Positions 26,301-35,834 of a DNA stretch of 62,347 nucleotides are shown here, piece after piece. Position 1 is the stretch's first letter; each line of letters begins with the position of its first letter. This DNA is from Arthrobacter sp. Bz4 (GTDB lineage Bacteria > Actinomycetota > Actinomycetes > Actinomycetales > Micrococcaceae). The position numbers and the translations under genes were made by a program. Where the stretch lies: assembly GCF_003075455.1 (NCBI RefSeq), contig NZ_QDAE01000018.1:1-62347 (forward strand). The letters run 5' to 3'. The notes under the pieces were generated by a model, which saw nothing but the letters and a program-made list of their open reading frames with translations, was not told the origin of the DNA and did not search any database.

Positions 26301-26555
26301 ATGAGAATCGGTTCTTCAATCGTACTTATTGCACTGGGTGCAATTCTTGCTTTCGCAGTCGCTGACGTCGTGGACTTCATCGACCTCACTCTGGTGGGCT
26401 ACATCCTGATGGGTGTCGGAGTGCTTGGGCTCATTATTTCACTCGTAATGAACGCACCCCGCAGTCAGCGTCGGGTCACTGAATCCCGTTCAGTCCAGGA
26501 CCCCAACACAGGCGAGACAGTCACCCGAAACGAAACACGCGACGGCGGCATCTAA
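26301..26555 (+). CDS. DUF6458 family small membrane protein
   Basis: An 84-residue actinobacterial membrane protein: two hydrophobic helices (residues 4-20 and 30-52, with the GYILMGVGVLGLI motif) and a polar tail rich in Arg, Ser and Thr. The MRIGSSIVLIALGAILAFAV opening is the hallmark of DUF6458. Function unknown; members are small proteins with a presumed envelope role. The ATG at 26301 is preferred over the upstream ATG at 26271, which has no ribosome-binding site and adds a polar stretch; AAGGAG lies about 10 bases before 26301, a little far. A terminator follows directly. Confidence 0.82.
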   Translation: MRIGSSIVLIALGAILAFAVADVVDFIDLTLVGYILMGVGVLGLIISLVMNAPRSQRRVTESRSVQDPNTGETVTRNETRDGGI

Positions 26556-26571
26556 CAGTACCCGCCGAGAG

Positions 26572-26604
26572 AAGCGCCACCGGCCCGGCCGATGGCGCTT
26601 TTTT
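26572..26604 (+). terminator. Rho-independent terminator after the DUF6458 gene
   Basis: Stem of 13 positions (26572-26584 with 26588-26600) with one mismatch, a short loop and six T. It isolates the fructose operon promoter, which begins 15 bases later. Confidence 0.88.
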
Positions 26605-26618
26605 CTGCCAAAAAATGA

Positions 26619-26648
26619 TTGACAAACAAAGATAAACACAGATATAGT
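26619..26648 (+). promoter_or_regulatory. Sigma-A-type promoter of the fru-pts operon with repeat operator
   Basis: TTGACA (26619-26624), an 18-base spacer and TATAGT (26643-26648), the best promoter match in the window. The spacer and the -35 region hold two 10-base imperfect copies, GACAAACAAA (26621-26630) and GATAAACACA (26631-26640), one helical turn apart. DeoR-type sugar regulators bind such AT-rich repeats, so this is a candidate operator for the regulator encoded just downstream; binding there would block RNA polymerase. AAGGAGG at 26689-26695 is the ribosome-binding site of the next gene. Confidence 0.7.
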
Positions 26649-26700
26649 CACTCAATCAGACATTTATTGTGATGGTAGTCACCGCCGCAAGGAGGCCGCA

Positions 26701-27467
26701 GTGTTCGCCGAAGAACGCCATAGCAAGATCGCCACAATCGCCCTAGCCGAAGGCGCGTCAGCGTCGCCGAACTAGCTGAACGCTTTAACATCACCAGGGA
26801 GACAGTCCGGCGCGACCTGGCACTGCTCGAAGATGCTGGGGTGTTGCGCCGGGTCCATGGGGGCGCGGTCACAGGTGGCTACAGCAGCACCAGTGAATTG
26901 AGCCTAAACAGCCGCGCAGGCCAACATCAGAACGAAAAGGCACGCATCGCCAAGGCCGCCCTCGCCATGATTCCCGACGCCGGATCAATAGTCCTCGATG
27001 CTGGCACCACTACCGGTCACCTCGCCGAACTGTTGGCACACGAGGCCAGAGCCGGCCTCGTGGTCATCACCCACGCCGTTCCCATCGCTCAGTCGATTGC
27101 GTCCTCCAATCTGCACCTTGAACTGGTCGGCGGGAGGGTGCGGGGCCTCACGAGCGCCGCTGTCGGGAGCCACACCATCGATCGTTTTCACGGCTACCGC
27201 CCCGATATCGCCTTCATCGGGGCGAACGGCGTTCACTCGACCTTTGGACTGAGCACACCCGACCCCGACGAAGCTGCAGTCAAAACCGCCATAGTCAGGT
27301 CGGCGCGCCGCGTCATCGCGGTGGTGGACGCGTCGAAACTGGAGCAGGAAACTCTCGTCGGCTTCGCTTCCCTGACCGACATTGACACCCTGGTTACCGA
27401 CCGGACACCCCCCTCCGTCCTGGCCGCAGCTCTGGCCGACGCTGACGTAGAGGTGGTGGTCGCGTGA
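26701..27467 (+). pseudogene. DeoR-family regulator of the fructose operon (frameshifted)
   Basis: Probable repressor of the fru-pts genes. The GTG at 26701, after a strong AAGGAGG, begins VFAEERHSKIATIALAEG and then hits TAG at 26773. The next frame continues RVSVAELAERFNITRETVRR, the classical DeoR winged HTH, and ends at 27467. One missing C in GGC(C)GC at about 26754 restores a protein of about 255 residues, normal for DeoR/GlpR. The effector domain has the DAGTTTGHLAELL phosphate-binding loop and the IAFIGANGV and VDASK motifs of sugar-phosphate sensors. Its stop overlaps the fruK start (GTGA). If the shift is real, the operon is derepressed or starts from a later codon; if a sequencing error, it is an intact fructose-1-phosphate-type sensor. 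Confidence 0.86.
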
Positions 27468-28486
27468 TCATCACCCTGACGGTAAATCCCAGCCTCGATC
27501 GGACTGTTGAACTTGCCGATGAACTGATGCGCGGTGGCGTGCAGCGTGCCACCAACGCGCATCAGGAATCCGGGGGCAAAGGCGTCAACGTCTGCCGCGC
27601 CCTCAATGCCTCAGGCGTGGCGTCGACAGCTGTGCTCCCTGGAGATCCCGACGACCCGGTGCTCGCAGGCCTCCGCGCCGCTGGCGTACCGTTCCGGAAC
27701 GTACCGATCGGCACCCCACTGCGCAGCAACATCACCCTCACGGAACCTGACGGCACCACCACCAAAATCAATGAGCCCGGGCCGGCCCTCGGATCGACCG
27801 AGCTTGCCCACCTGCTGGAAACGGTGGTCTCTGAATGCTCCGGCGCTGCCTGGCTGGTTCTGGCCGGTTCGCTCCCGCCGGGAGTCCCGACCACGTTCTA
27901 CGCGACAGTGATCCAGGCGGTCAGGGCGCGCTACCCCGACAACCCACCACTGATCGCTGTCGATTCCTCCGGTGCGCCCCTCATCGACACCCTTGCGGCA
28001 AACGTTTTGCCGGATCTGCTGAAACCAAACGCCGAAGAGCTTGCCGAACTGAGCGGCGTGGCCGACGGCGACGCCCTTGAGGCCGACTCCACCCTCGCCG
28101 CCTCAGCTGCGGCAGCTTTGGTGGGCGCAGGAGTCGGCACTGTCCTCGCGACACTCGGAGCACGGGGCGCCCTTCTGGTGACCGCCGCTGAGGCATGGGA
28201 AGCGACTCACCCACCGGTCGCCGCGCGGTCCACCGTCGGGGCGGGTGACTCGGCCCTTGCCGGCTACCTCCTGGCACACACTGCTGGCGGAACGCCCGAG
28301 CAGAGCCTCCGCCAGGCGGTGGCCCACGGATCAGCCGCCGCTGCGCTGCCCGGTTCAACAGTTCCAGCTCTCAATCAAACGACTCCGGAGGCCGTCACCA
28401 CCCGGCGGCTTCCCCTCCACAACGCACCAACCGACACACCGCTCAATGCACCACTTCCAAAGGAGGAAGATCAATGGCACAGCTGA
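27464..28486 (+). CDS. fruK: 1-phosphofructokinase
   Basis: PfkB-family kinase that phosphorylates fructose-1-phosphate, made by FruA, to fructose-1,6-bisphosphate. 340 residues. Features: the opening MIITLTVNPSLDRTVEL, the sugar-binding GGKGVNVCRAL, the first PfkB region, and the ATP/catalytic motif STVGAGDSALAGYL with its catalytic Asp. GTG 27464 overlaps the regulator's stop by four bases. The gene overlaps fruA by 13 bases. It lies second in an operon whose order, regulator-kinase-transporter-EI-HPr, is typical of actinobacterial fructose loci. Confidence 0.93.
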   Translation: MIITLTVNPSLDRTVELADELMRGGVQRATNAHQESGGKGVNVCRALNASGVASTAVLPGDPDDPVLAGLRAAGVPFRNVPIGTPLRSNITLTEPDGTTTKINEPGPALGSTELAHLLETVVSECSGAAWLVLAGSLPPGVPTTFYATVIQAVRARYPDNPPLIAVDSSGAPLIDTLAANVLPDLLKPNAEELAELSGVADGDALEADSTLAASAAAALVGAGVGTVLATLGARGALLVTAAEAWEATHPPVAARSTVGAGDSALAGYLLAHTAGGTPEQSLRQAVAHGSAAAALPGSTVPALNQTTPEAVTTRRLPLHNAPTDTPLNAPLPKEEDQWHS

Positions 28487-30543
28487 TAACCACCGACCTG
28501 GTCACACTGGATCAGGATTTGGGTTCTGACCGTCAGCAGGTGATCCGCCGACTCGCGGATCAGGTTGCTGCCACCGGCAGGGCAACCGGCGCTGACGGAC
28601 TTTACGCCGATGCACTGGCCCGGGAAGAGAAGACCGCCACGGGTATACCGGGCGGCATCGCTATCCCCCACTGCCGGTCAACCTCGGTCACCGAGCCCAC
28701 CCTCGCAATGGCCAGGCTTAACCCCGCCGTAGACTTCGGCGCCAAGGACGGCCCCGCCGATCTCGTGTTCTTCATCGCGGCCCCCGACGGCGCTGACCAG
28801 GAACACCTGCAGCTGCTCTCCAAACTGGCGCGATCGCTGATCAAAAAAGATTTCACTGCGGCCCTTCGCGCCGCGGCAACGCCCCAGGACATCGTTGACC
28901 TTGTTCAGGGTGCCCTCGACGCCGGTCCTCGCAAGAGCGCCCAGCCCGCCGACGCACTGTCCACAGCGGCATCAGGAAGCACTCCCGGAGAATCAACCGC
29001 GGCGCCCACCGGCACCCCACCATCGGCACCTCGCCGGCTCGTCGCCGTAACCGCGTGCCCCACCGGCATTGCCCACACCTATATGGCCGCCGATTCCCTG
29101 GTCGCCGCAGCCAAGGAGCGCGGGGTCGATCTTCAGGTCGAAACCCAGGGTTCCTCTGGCGCCACACCCCTCCCGCCGGAGGTGATCGCGGCTGCCGATG
29201 CGGTGATCTTCGCTGTCGACGTCGACGTGCGGGACAGGAACCGTTTCGCCGGGAAGCCAGTTATCACCTCACCGGTCAAGCGCGGCATCGACGAACCCGG
29301 TGTCATGGTCGACGAGGCGCTCGCTGCCGCTGACAACCCCAACGCACGACGCGTGCAGGGGTCAACCGACTCCGAGTCACAGCAGACCGACGACGGCGGC
29401 GGCGGCGAGGGTGTGGGGCGTCAACTCAAGCGGGCACTCCTCACCGGCGTCAGCTACATGATCCCCTTTGTTGCAGGTGGCGGTCTCCTGATTGCACTTG
29501 GCTTCCTCCTCGCCGGCTACGAAATCGCGCTGTCGAATGATGAGGGCGTGGGTAACGGCGACGCGATGCTCGCCCAGTACACCCTGCTCAACCTGCCACC
29601 AGAGGGCCTTGCGGTCTTCCTCGGCGCGGTTTTCTTCAAGATCGGAGCCCTGTCGATGGGCTTCCTGATCCCGGCCCTCGCTGGTTACATTGCCTACGCA
29701 CTGGCGGACCGGCCAGGTATCGCACCGGGCTTTGTCGCTGGCGCAGTGGCAGGCTTTATGGGCGCCGGGTTCCTGGGCGGCATCGTCGGCGGTCTGCTGG
29801 CGGGCTACGTCGCCATGATGATCGGACGGATCAAGGTGCCACGCTGGCTCCGAAGCCTGATGCCGGTGGTCATCATTCCGCTACTCGCCTCTATCGCGGC
29901 TTCAGGTTTGATGATCCTGGTTCTCGGCGGACCAATCGCCTCGCTGACCAACGCTTTGAACGACTGGCTTTCCGGCATGACCGGCGCGGCAGCGGTCCTC
30001 CTTGGGGTAATCCTGGGACTCATGATGGCCATCGACCTGGGCGGACCAATCAACAAGGTCGCCTACTCATTCGCCGTCGCCGGTCTCGGAGCGGGAGCCG
30101 TCGCCAACCAGGCGCCGTGGCAGATCATGGCCGCTGTAATGGCAGCCGGCATGGTCCCACCCCTGGCCATGGCACTCGCCACCGTCCTGGACCGCCGCCG
30201 CTTCTCAGTGGCCGAGCGGGAGAACGGCAAGGCAGCCTGGTTGTTGGGTGCGGCCTTCATCTCCGAAGGTGCGATTCCGTTCGCAGCGGTCGACCCATTG
30301 CGTGTCATTCCCGCCAGCATGCTCGGCTCGGCGGTGACCGGAGCCATCGTAATGGGCTCCGGTGTCACCTCTCAGGCACCTCACGGCGGCATCTTCGTCT
30401 TCTTTGCCATCGGGAATGTCGCTATGTTTGTGTTGGCTATCATTGCGGGCACCATCATTTCGGCTCTCACTGTGGTGGCTCTGAAGCGCTTCGCCACGCG
30501 GAAGACCGAAGACACCCCCGTCATCGAGACGGTCGCCGCCTAA
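28474..30543 (+). CDS. fruA: PTS fructose transporter subunit IIABC
   Basis: Fructose permease that phosphorylates its substrate on entry. 689 residues in order IIA, IIB, IIC. The IIA domain (about 1-150) has the phosphorylated His in AIPHCRS; IIB (about 185-290) has the active Cys in TACPTGIAHTYMAAD; a Gly/Asp linker leads to the IIC membrane domain (about 315-685) with 8-10 helices, motif MGAGFLGGIVGGLLAG and the substrate loop AIDLGGPINK. The ATG at 28474 has AAAGGAGG nearby and sits inside the end of fruK. It takes phosphate from HPr, whose gene is the last of this operon. The frame is intact throughout. Confidence 0.95.
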   Translation: MAQLITTDLVTLDQDLGSDRQQVIRRLADQVAATGRATGADGLYADALAREEKTATGIPGGIAIPHCRSTSVTEPTLAMARLNPAVDFGAKDGPADLVFFIAAPDGADQEHLQLLSKLARSLIKKDFTAALRAAATPQDIVDLVQGALDAGPRKSAQPADALSTAASGSTPGESTAAPTGTPPSAPRRLVAVTACPTGIAHTYMAADSLVAAAKERGVDLQVETQGSSGATPLPPEVIAAADAVIFAVDVDVRDRNRFAGKPVITSPVKRGIDEPGVMVDEALAAADNPNARRVQGSTDSESQQTDDGGGGEGVGRQLKRALLTGVSYMIPFVAGGGLLIALGFLLAGYEIALSNDEGVGNGDAMLAQYTLLNLPPEGLAVFLGAVFFKIGALSMGFLIPALAGYIAYALADRPGIAPGFVAGAVAGFMGAGFLGGIVGGLLAGYVAMMIGRIKVPRWLRSLMPVVIIPLLASIAASGLMILVLGGPIASLTNALNDWLSGMTGAAAVLLGVILGLMMAIDLGGPINKVAYSFAVAGLGAGAVANQAPWQIMAAVMAAGMVPPLAMALATVLDRRRFSVAERENGKAAWLLGAAFISEGAIPFAAVDPLRVIPASMLGSAVTGAIVMGSGVTSQAPHGGIFVFFAIGNVAMFVLAIIAGTIISALTVVALKRFATRKTEDTPVIETVAA

Positions 30544-30566
30544 CCGAAACCCGGGAGGGTACTTCA

Positions 30567-32264
30567 ATGACGAAACTAACCGGAGTCGGGGTTAGCCCTG
30601 GCCGAGTGATCGGGCCTGTCCTACAGATGCCTGCCAGTGCAAGGGAACCACACGCAGACGAGCGGTGGGGTTCGGACACGAGCGCCGAGGCGGAGACCAC
30701 ACGGCTGAAGACGGCCTCCAAGGCCGTCCAGGCCGAGTTGAAGCGGCGCGCCGATGCCGCGACGAAGGACGCAAGTGCAGTGCTGGAGGCGACAGCAATG
30801 ATGGCCGCCGATCCGATGCTCCTGAAATCGGCGGCCAAACTCATCGCTGCCGGCACCTCAGCCGAACGTGCCGTCTGGGAAGCCGGTTCGGCTGTTGCCG
30901 AGATGCTGCTCAGTCTCGGCGGCTACATGGCCGAACGGACCCAGGACGTTCACGACGTGCGGGCGAGGCTGGTGGCCGAACTCCGCGGGCTTCCGGCACC
31001 GGGCGTTCCGACCTCCGAGCAACCCTTCATCCTCGCGGCAGAGGACCTTGCTCCGGCGGACACGGCAACCCTCGACTCCAGCCAGGTGCTGGCTCTGATC
31101 ACCAGCAGCGGCGGCCCTCAGTCCCACACCGCGATCCTTGCCCGCGCGCTGGGCCTCCCGGCAGTGGTGGCCGCAACCGGCGCCGACACCATCGAGGCAG
31201 GGACAAGTGTGTACGTCGACGGGGCGGCTGGCACCATCATCACCGACCCCGGCGACGACGAGCGCGCCGCGGCGGACCGCTGGGTCGAACAGGCCGCCGC
31301 ACTCGGGACGTTCAATGGGACGGGTGCCACCGCCGACGGACACCTGGTGCCGCTACTGGCGAACGTTGGATCCGGCAAGGATGCTCGCGCTGCAGCAGCT
31401 GCTGGGGCCGAAGGTGTAGGCCTGCTCCGTACCGAGTTCTGCTTCCTGGATCGTGAGACCGAGCCCAGCGGCGAAGAGCAGGCGTCAGCGTACCGGGAGG
31501 TGTTCGACGCGTTCCCGGGCCGCAAGGTGGTGGTCAGAACACTCGACGCGGGCGCTGACAAACCGCTACCGTTCCTCACCGACGCCTCGGAGCCCAACCC
31601 TGCGCTGGGAGTGAGGGGATACCGGACCGGATCCGTCAGCCCCGGCGTGCTGACCCGCCAGCTTCAGGCGATCGCCCGGGCCGCCGCCGACACGAAGGCG
31701 GAGGTATGGGTGATGGCACCGATGATCTCAACTGCCGCCGAGGCGAAATCCTTCGGTGAAATGTGCCTGGCCGAGGGCCTCGACCAGCCCGGCGTGATGG
31801 TCGAAGTACCCTCGGCTGCGCTGACTTCCGAAGCCATCCTGCAGCATGTGGGGTTCGCCTCGCTGGGAACGAATGACCTCACCCAGTACACGATGGCCGC
31901 CGACCGGCAGCTGGGACAGTTGGCCACCCTCAACGACTCCTGGCAGCCTGCCGTGCTGCAGCTGATCAAACTCACGGTCGCCGGCGCCGAATCGGCAGCC
32001 GCAGGCACGGCGGACGCGAAGCCGGTGGGGGTGTGTGGCGAGGCTGCAGCTGACCCCGCCCTCGCCGTCGTGCTGGTGGGATTGGGAGTTCAGACTCTCT
32101 CCATGTCAGCCCGATCGCTCCCCACCGTCGCTGCGGTTCTCGCCTCAGTGACCCGCACCGAAGCCCAGGAGCTGGCGGCGCTAGCCCTCGCCGCTCCAAC
32201 AGCCGACCTCGGACGCACCGCCGTCCGTGAACGGCTCCCCATTCTGGAAACCCTGGGCCAGTAA
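30567..32264 (+). CDS. ptsI: PTS enzyme I
   Basis: Phosphoenolpyruvate-protein phosphotransferase, the common entry point of all PTS routes: PEP to EI-His to HPr. 565 residues from ATG 30567, which follows GGGAGGG. An N-terminal HPr-binding helical domain, the swivelling phospho-His domain with SSGGPQSHTAILAR (active His at about residue 190), and the C-terminal PEP-binding barrel with GAEGVGLLRTEF, the Asn-Asp pair of GTNDLTQYTMA and the catalytic Cys in GVCGEAAAD. All key residues are present. Located 23 bases after fruA. Besides FruA, it should also serve the DhaM protein encoded at 54.4 kb. Confidence 0.95.
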   Translation: MTKLTGVGVSPGRVIGPVLQMPASAREPHADERWGSDTSAEAETTRLKTASKAVQAELKRRADAATKDASAVLEATAMMAADPMLLKSAAKLIAAGTSAERAVWEAGSAVAEMLLSLGGYMAERTQDVHDVRARLVAELRGLPAPGVPTSEQPFILAAEDLAPADTATLDSSQVLALITSSGGPQSHTAILARALGLPAVVAATGADTIEAGTSVYVDGAAGTIITDPGDDERAAADRWVEQAAALGTFNGTGATADGHLVPLLANVGSGKDARAAAAAGAEGVGLLRTEFCFLDRETEPSGEEQASAYREVFDAFPGRKVVVRTLDAGADKPLPFLTDASEPNPALGVRGYRTGSVSPGVLTRQLQAIARAAADTKAEVWVMAPMISTAAEAKSFGEMCLAEGLDQPGVMVEVPSAALTSEAILQHVGFASLGTNDLTQYTMAADRQLGQLATLNDSWQPAVLQLIKLTVAGAESAAAGTADAKPVGVCGEAAADPALAVVLVGLGVQTLSMSARSLPTVAAVLASVTRTEAQELAALALAAPTADLGRTAVRERLPILETLGQ

Positions 32265-32288
32265 GCGCCCCAACCAAGGAGGAACCCT

Positions 32289-32564
32289 ATGTCAGAACGC
32301 AAAGCCACAGTCGCGAGCCGTGTCGGCCTGCACGCAAGGCCCGCAGCAATCTTCGCTGAGGCGGCAGGTGAGCTCCCACTGGAAGTCACCATCGCCATGG
32401 AGGGTGAACCAGCTGAAGATGCGATGGATGCGTCAAGCATCCTGTCGCTGATGGGCCTCGGGGCCTCCCACGGCGACGTCGTCGTCCTTCGTGCAGACGG
32501 CGACGGTGCCGAGGAGGCCCTCGAGGGCCTGGCGCAGATCCTGGAGACAGACCACGACGCCTAG
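32289..32564 (+). CDS. ptsH: Phosphocarrier protein HPr
   Basis: Small phosphocarrier (91 residues) between EI and the sugar-specific EIIs. The phosphorylated His is in RVGLHARPAA at residue 15. In the usual regulatory position is DASSILSLMGLGA; the Ser there corresponds to Ser46 of Gram-positive HPr, though actinobacteria mostly do not use HPr kinase and none is in this window. AAGGAGG lies 8 bases upstream of the ATG. It is the last gene of the fru-pts operon and ends in a hairpin shared with tctA. A second HPr-like domain is fused in DhaM. Confidence 0.95.
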   Translation: MSERKATVASRVGLHARPAAIFAEAAGELPLEVTIAMEGEPAEDAMDASSILSLMGLGASHGDVVVLRADGDGAEEALEGLAQILETDHDA

Positions 32565-32582
32565 GCGGATTTACGCCTAGGC
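32559..32582. terminator. Compact hairpin spanning two convergent stop codons
   Basis: Perfect 9-bp inverted repeat (32559-32567 with 32574-32582, loop GATTTA). The left arm contains the ptsH stop TAG; the right arm contains the tctA stop. Only 12 bases separate the two stop codons. It lacks T-runs but the placement suggests a bidirectional end signal. Confidence 0.65.
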
Positions 32583-34133
32583 TCGGGCCTGGTCTCCCCC
32601 TCCGCTGGTGACCGAGTCTTCAGCCATTGATGATTCCATCGCCTTCTGGCGCTTCTTCATCCAGAACGACAGGGCGAAGATGAGCGCGAGGGTCGCGTAA
32701 ATCACCGCCGCAATCGGTGAGGTAATCAACGCGGTCGGATCACCCTGCGAGATGGCCATGGACCGACGGAGCTGATCCTCGAAGATGGGACCGAGGATCA
32801 GCCCCACCACCAGCGGCGCGATCGGGTAACCATAGCGCCGCATGAAAAACCCGAGAATCCCGATGATCAGTAGAATCCAGACATCCACCGGCGTGAAGTT
32901 CACCGAGAACGCCCCTAGTGCTGCGAACACCAGGATCCCTGCGTACAGGTAGGGACGGGGGATCTGAAGAATCTTCACCCATAGCCCCACCAGCGGCAGG
33001 TTCAACACCAGTAGCATCAGGTTGCCGACGTAGAGGCTGGCAATCAGGGCCCAAACCAGCGCGCCCTCGACCTCGAACAGCAGGGGGCCAGGCTGGATCT
33101 GGTACCGCTGGAAGGCCACCAGCATTATCGCCGCCGTAGCGGTGGTGGGGATACCCAGCGTTAGCAGCGGAACCAGCACACCCGCAGCGGCAGCGTTATT
33201 GGCCGATTCGGGACCGGCAACTCCCTCGATGGCACCCTTTCCGAACTGGGCCTTGTCCTCCCCCTTGGCGAGCTTGCGTTCAGCCGCGTAGGAGACGAAG
33301 GTGGCGACGTCGGCGCCGCCTGCCGGAATGGTCCCGATGGGGAACCCGATGAAAGTGCCCCGCAACCAGGGCTTCCAGGACCGGCGCCAGTCCTCCCGCT
33401 TCATCCACTTCCGCCAGTTGCCACTGACCGGGATCACATCGACCGACCCGTGGCGCATCCGTGAAGCGATGTAGAGTGCCTCACCCATCGCGAACAGCGC
33501 CACAGCGACCAGCACCACGTCGATACCGTCGGTGAGGAACGGATTGCCAAAGGTGTAGCGCTGCTGGGCGGTCAGAGCGTCAACACCAACCAGGGCAAGG
33601 AACAAACCGATGCACAATGATGCGAGCCCGCGCAGCACCGAGGCACCCAGCAGCGCGCCGACGGTAAGGAAGGCGACGACCATCAGGGCAACGTATTCAA
33701 CCGGGCCAATCCGAACCGCGAACTCGGCGAGCATCGGAGCGAGGAAGGTCAGCAGCACGGTGGCAATGGTGCCCGCGACGAACGAGCCGAGCGCCGCCGT
33801 CGCCAGCGCGGCCGCTCCGCGACCCGCTTTCGCCATCTTGTTACCCTCAAGGGCAGTGACCACGGACGCCGATTCACCCGGCGTGTTGAGCAGGATCGAC
33901 GTCGTTGACCCGCCGTACATGCCGCCGTAGTAGATCCCGGCGAACACAATAATGGCGGCAGTCGGGTCGAGGCTATACGTGATGGGCATCAGCAGCGCGA
34001 TAGCCATCGCCGGGCCGATACCGGGTAGCACCCCAACCGCAGTACCCACGAGCACTCCACCCAGGGCAAACAGCAGGTACATCGGCTGCATGGCAACCGA
34101 GAAACCCTCCATCAGGGCCATGAAGTTATCCAT
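32577..34133 (-). CDS. tctA: Tripartite tricarboxylate transporter large permease TctA
   Basis: Large membrane subunit (518 residues, about 12 helices) of a TctABC citrate/tricarboxylate importer. Signatures: [37 protein letters not shown] and, in the second half, [20 protein letters not shown] and the [13 protein letters not shown] repeat, all diagnostic for the family. The ATG at 34133 overlaps the tctB stop by 8 bases; frames reaching further up (to 34196) run deeper into tctB. Gene order is tctC-tctB-tctA on the minus strand. Transport is driven by an ion gradient, not ATP. The C-terminal tail is cytoplasmic and acidic. Confidence 0.94.
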   Translation of the reverse strand: MDNFMALMEGFSVAMQPMYLLFALGGVLVGTAVGVLPGIGPAMAIALLMPITYSLDPTAAIIVFAGIYYGGMYGGSTTSILLNTPGESASVVTALEGNKMAKAGRGAAALATAALGSFVAGTIATVLLTFLAPMLAEFAVRIGPVEYVALMVVAFLTVGALLGASVLRGLASLCIGLFLALVGVDALTAQQRYTFGNPFLTDGIDVVLVAVALFAMGEALYIASRMRHGSVDVIPVSGNWRKWMKREDWRRSWKPWLRGTFIGFPIGTIPAGGADVATFVSYAAERKLAKGEDKAQFGKGAIEGVAGPESANNAAAAGVLVPLLTLGIPTTATAAIMLVAFQRYQIQPGPLLFEVEGALVWALIASLYVGNLMLLVLNLPLVGLWVKILQIPRPYLYAGILVFAALGAFSVNFTPVDVWILLIIGILGFFMRRYGYPIAPLVVGLILGPIFEDQLRRSMAISQGDPTALITSPIAAVIYATLALIFALSFWMKKRQKAMESSMAEDSVTSGGGDQARA

Positions 34134-34671
34134 TGAAGATCTCAACCCCTTCCAGGAGGAACCCGGCGGGCAGCGAGACGCCCAGGAGACCGGCAAACAC
34201 GAACTGCAGCACCAACGCCATGACGACGGCGATCACCGCGTTCCGCCACCACGACAGGCTGCCCAGGGTCCAACTGGCCCCGAAGAACAGGACCGCAGCG
34301 GCAACCGGCCAGCCTGCTGGCACGATAAGCAGAATGTGCAGCGCCACGAACCCAACCAGCTTGGCAACCGTCAGCCAGTCGGTTTTCGCGTTGGGGTCCA
34401 CGTCTTCGCCCTCCTCGGGGGCGCCTCGACGGCCCCTCAGCAGCTGAATGATGATGGCGGTGCCAAGGAAAATCAGCAGACCTGACACGATGAAAGGGAA
34501 TTCGCGGGGGCCAATACCGGTGGCTGACGGCGGCATCTTGATGCCTGCGCCGGCAACAAACCCGACAATGCCGAGGCTGAGGACCCCCGCCGCGAAAATG
34601 ATTTCTCCGATGGGCCGACCGGCAGCGGTGTCAACGCCGCCGGTCTGTGCCTCTGGTGGGTGAGTGCTCAT
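34126..34671 (-). CDS. tctB: Tripartite tricarboxylate transporter small subunit TctB
   Basis: Small membrane subunit of TctABC: 181 residues with four hydrophobic helices and an internal charged loop ([15 protein letters not shown]). The [19 protein letters not shown] segment is typical of TctB. ATG at 34671 lies 5 bases after the tctC stop. Together with TctA it makes the membrane complex; TctC delivers the ligand. Confidence 0.9.
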   Translation of the reverse strand: MSTHPPEAQTGGVDTAAGRPIGEIIFAAGVLSLGIVGFVAGAGIKMPPSATGIGPREFPFIVSGLLIFLGTAIIIQLLRGRRGAPEEGEDVDPNAKTDWLTVAKLVGFVALHILLIVPAGWPVAAAVLFFGASWTLGSLSWWRNAVIAVVMALVLQFVFAGLLGVSLPAGFLLEGVEIFNG

Positions 34672-34676
34672 AACGG

Positions 34677-35672
34677 CTACAGCAGACCGATGTCTGTCAG
34701 GGTGGTCTTGACCGTCTCGATGTCCTCGTCGAGGAACGTCTGGAACTCCTCGCCGACGAGGAAAGCATCAGCCCAGTTGTTCTCGGTCAGAGTCTCCTGC
34801 CACGATTCGGTTTCGTGGAGTTCGGTGATCAGCTCGGTCAGGACGGCTGCCTGCTCCTCGTCGATCGTGCCTGGAGCGACGACGCCGCGCCAGTTGGTCA
34901 GAACCACGTCAATGCCCTGATCGGTCAGGGTCTCAACCTCGGGCACCTGACCGGCAGGTTCCTCGCCGGAGACTGCCAGCGCGCGAACCGTTCCGGCTTT
35001 GACCTGTTCAGCGTATTCGCCGACACCTGAGATACCAGCCGATACCTGGTTGCCCAGCAGCGCAGCCAACGATTCGCCGCCGCCGGAGTACGGGATGTAG
35101 TTGAGCTTGTCGGGGGCTACTCCCTCGGCCTCGAGGATCATTCCCGCGAGAATGTGGTCCGCGCCGCCAGCCGACCCGCCAGTGACCGATACTGCCTGCC
35201 CGTTCTCGTCAATGTCAGTAACCAGGTCTTCAATGGTCTGGTACGGGGAATCGGCTGGTACGACGACGATCAGCGGCTCGTCAGTGAGCCGCGCAATTGG
35301 GGTGGTGTCCTCAATCCGGGTTTCCGCGGAGTTGGTCTCCACTGCACCCACCATGACGTAGCCCATCACCATGAGGGTGTTGGGGTCCTGTTCGGTGGCG
35401 AGCTGGGCGAGGCCGTTGGTGCCACCGGCGCCGCCGACGTTGACCACTGAGGCGCTCCCGACCAGCTCGTTTTCCTCGAGATCGGCCTGGATGGCCCTTC
35501 CGGTCTGGTCCCAGCCACCGCCTGGATCGGCGGGAACCACGATGTTCAGGCGGTCTATGCCGCCTTCGGGGGTTTCGGCACCGCTGTCACCGCACGCCGA
35601 CAAGGCCAATACCGATACGGCCGCCGCAGCGACCAAAGCTGAACTTCGCTTCATTGGGCGATCAAGCTTCAT
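34677..35672 (-). CDS. tctC: Tripartite tricarboxylate transporter substrate-binding lipoprotein TctC
   Basis: Extracytoplasmic binding protein, 331 residues. Signal peptide with lipobox LALSAC at about residues 22-27, so it is lipid-anchored in this Gram-positive. Two alpha/beta lobes follow with the family's VPADPGGGWDQTGR (ligand-binding loop), NVGGAGGTNGLAQLA and the conserved GGSAGGADHILAGM segment. ATG 35672 follows AAGGAA. Ligand probably citrate or another di/tricarboxylate. It is the first and most highly translated gene of the tct operon, divergent from a citrate-type sensor kinase across 162 bases, strongly suggesting control by that system. Confidence 0.93.
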   Translation of the reverse strand: MKLDRPMKRSSALVAAAAVSVLALSACGDSGAETPEGGIDRLNIVVPADPGGGWDQTGRAIQADLEENELVGSASVVNVGGAGGTNGLAQLATEQDPNTLMVMGYVMVGAVETNSAETRIEDTTPIARLTDEPLIVVVPADSPYQTIEDLVTDIDENGQAVSVTGGSAGGADHILAGMILEAEGVAPDKLNYIPYSGGGESLAALLGNQVSAGISGVGEYAEQVKAGTVRALAVSGEEPAGQVPEVETLTDQGIDVVLTNWRGVVAPGTIDEEQAAVLTELITELHETESWQETLTENNWADAFLVGEEFQTFLDEDIETVKTTLTDIGLL

Positions 35673-35834
35673 GATGAATTCCTTTCCTGGGCGTGATGCA
35701 GATCACCAAGCCGTCCGGTTCATCGTAGGGAGCCATGGTTCAGCGGGGAAGAATGTGGACATAACGCGCGTATTGGTCATTACGGTCATGGGGTGCACGG
35801 CGTCGAACGGGCTCTGACGTGCCAAAATAGCTTC

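Noticed and set aside
30117..30566. Upstream extension of the ptsI frame
   Set aside because: The longer frame runs inside fruA in a different phase; the ATG at 30567 has a good Shine-Dalgarno and matches the family N-terminus.
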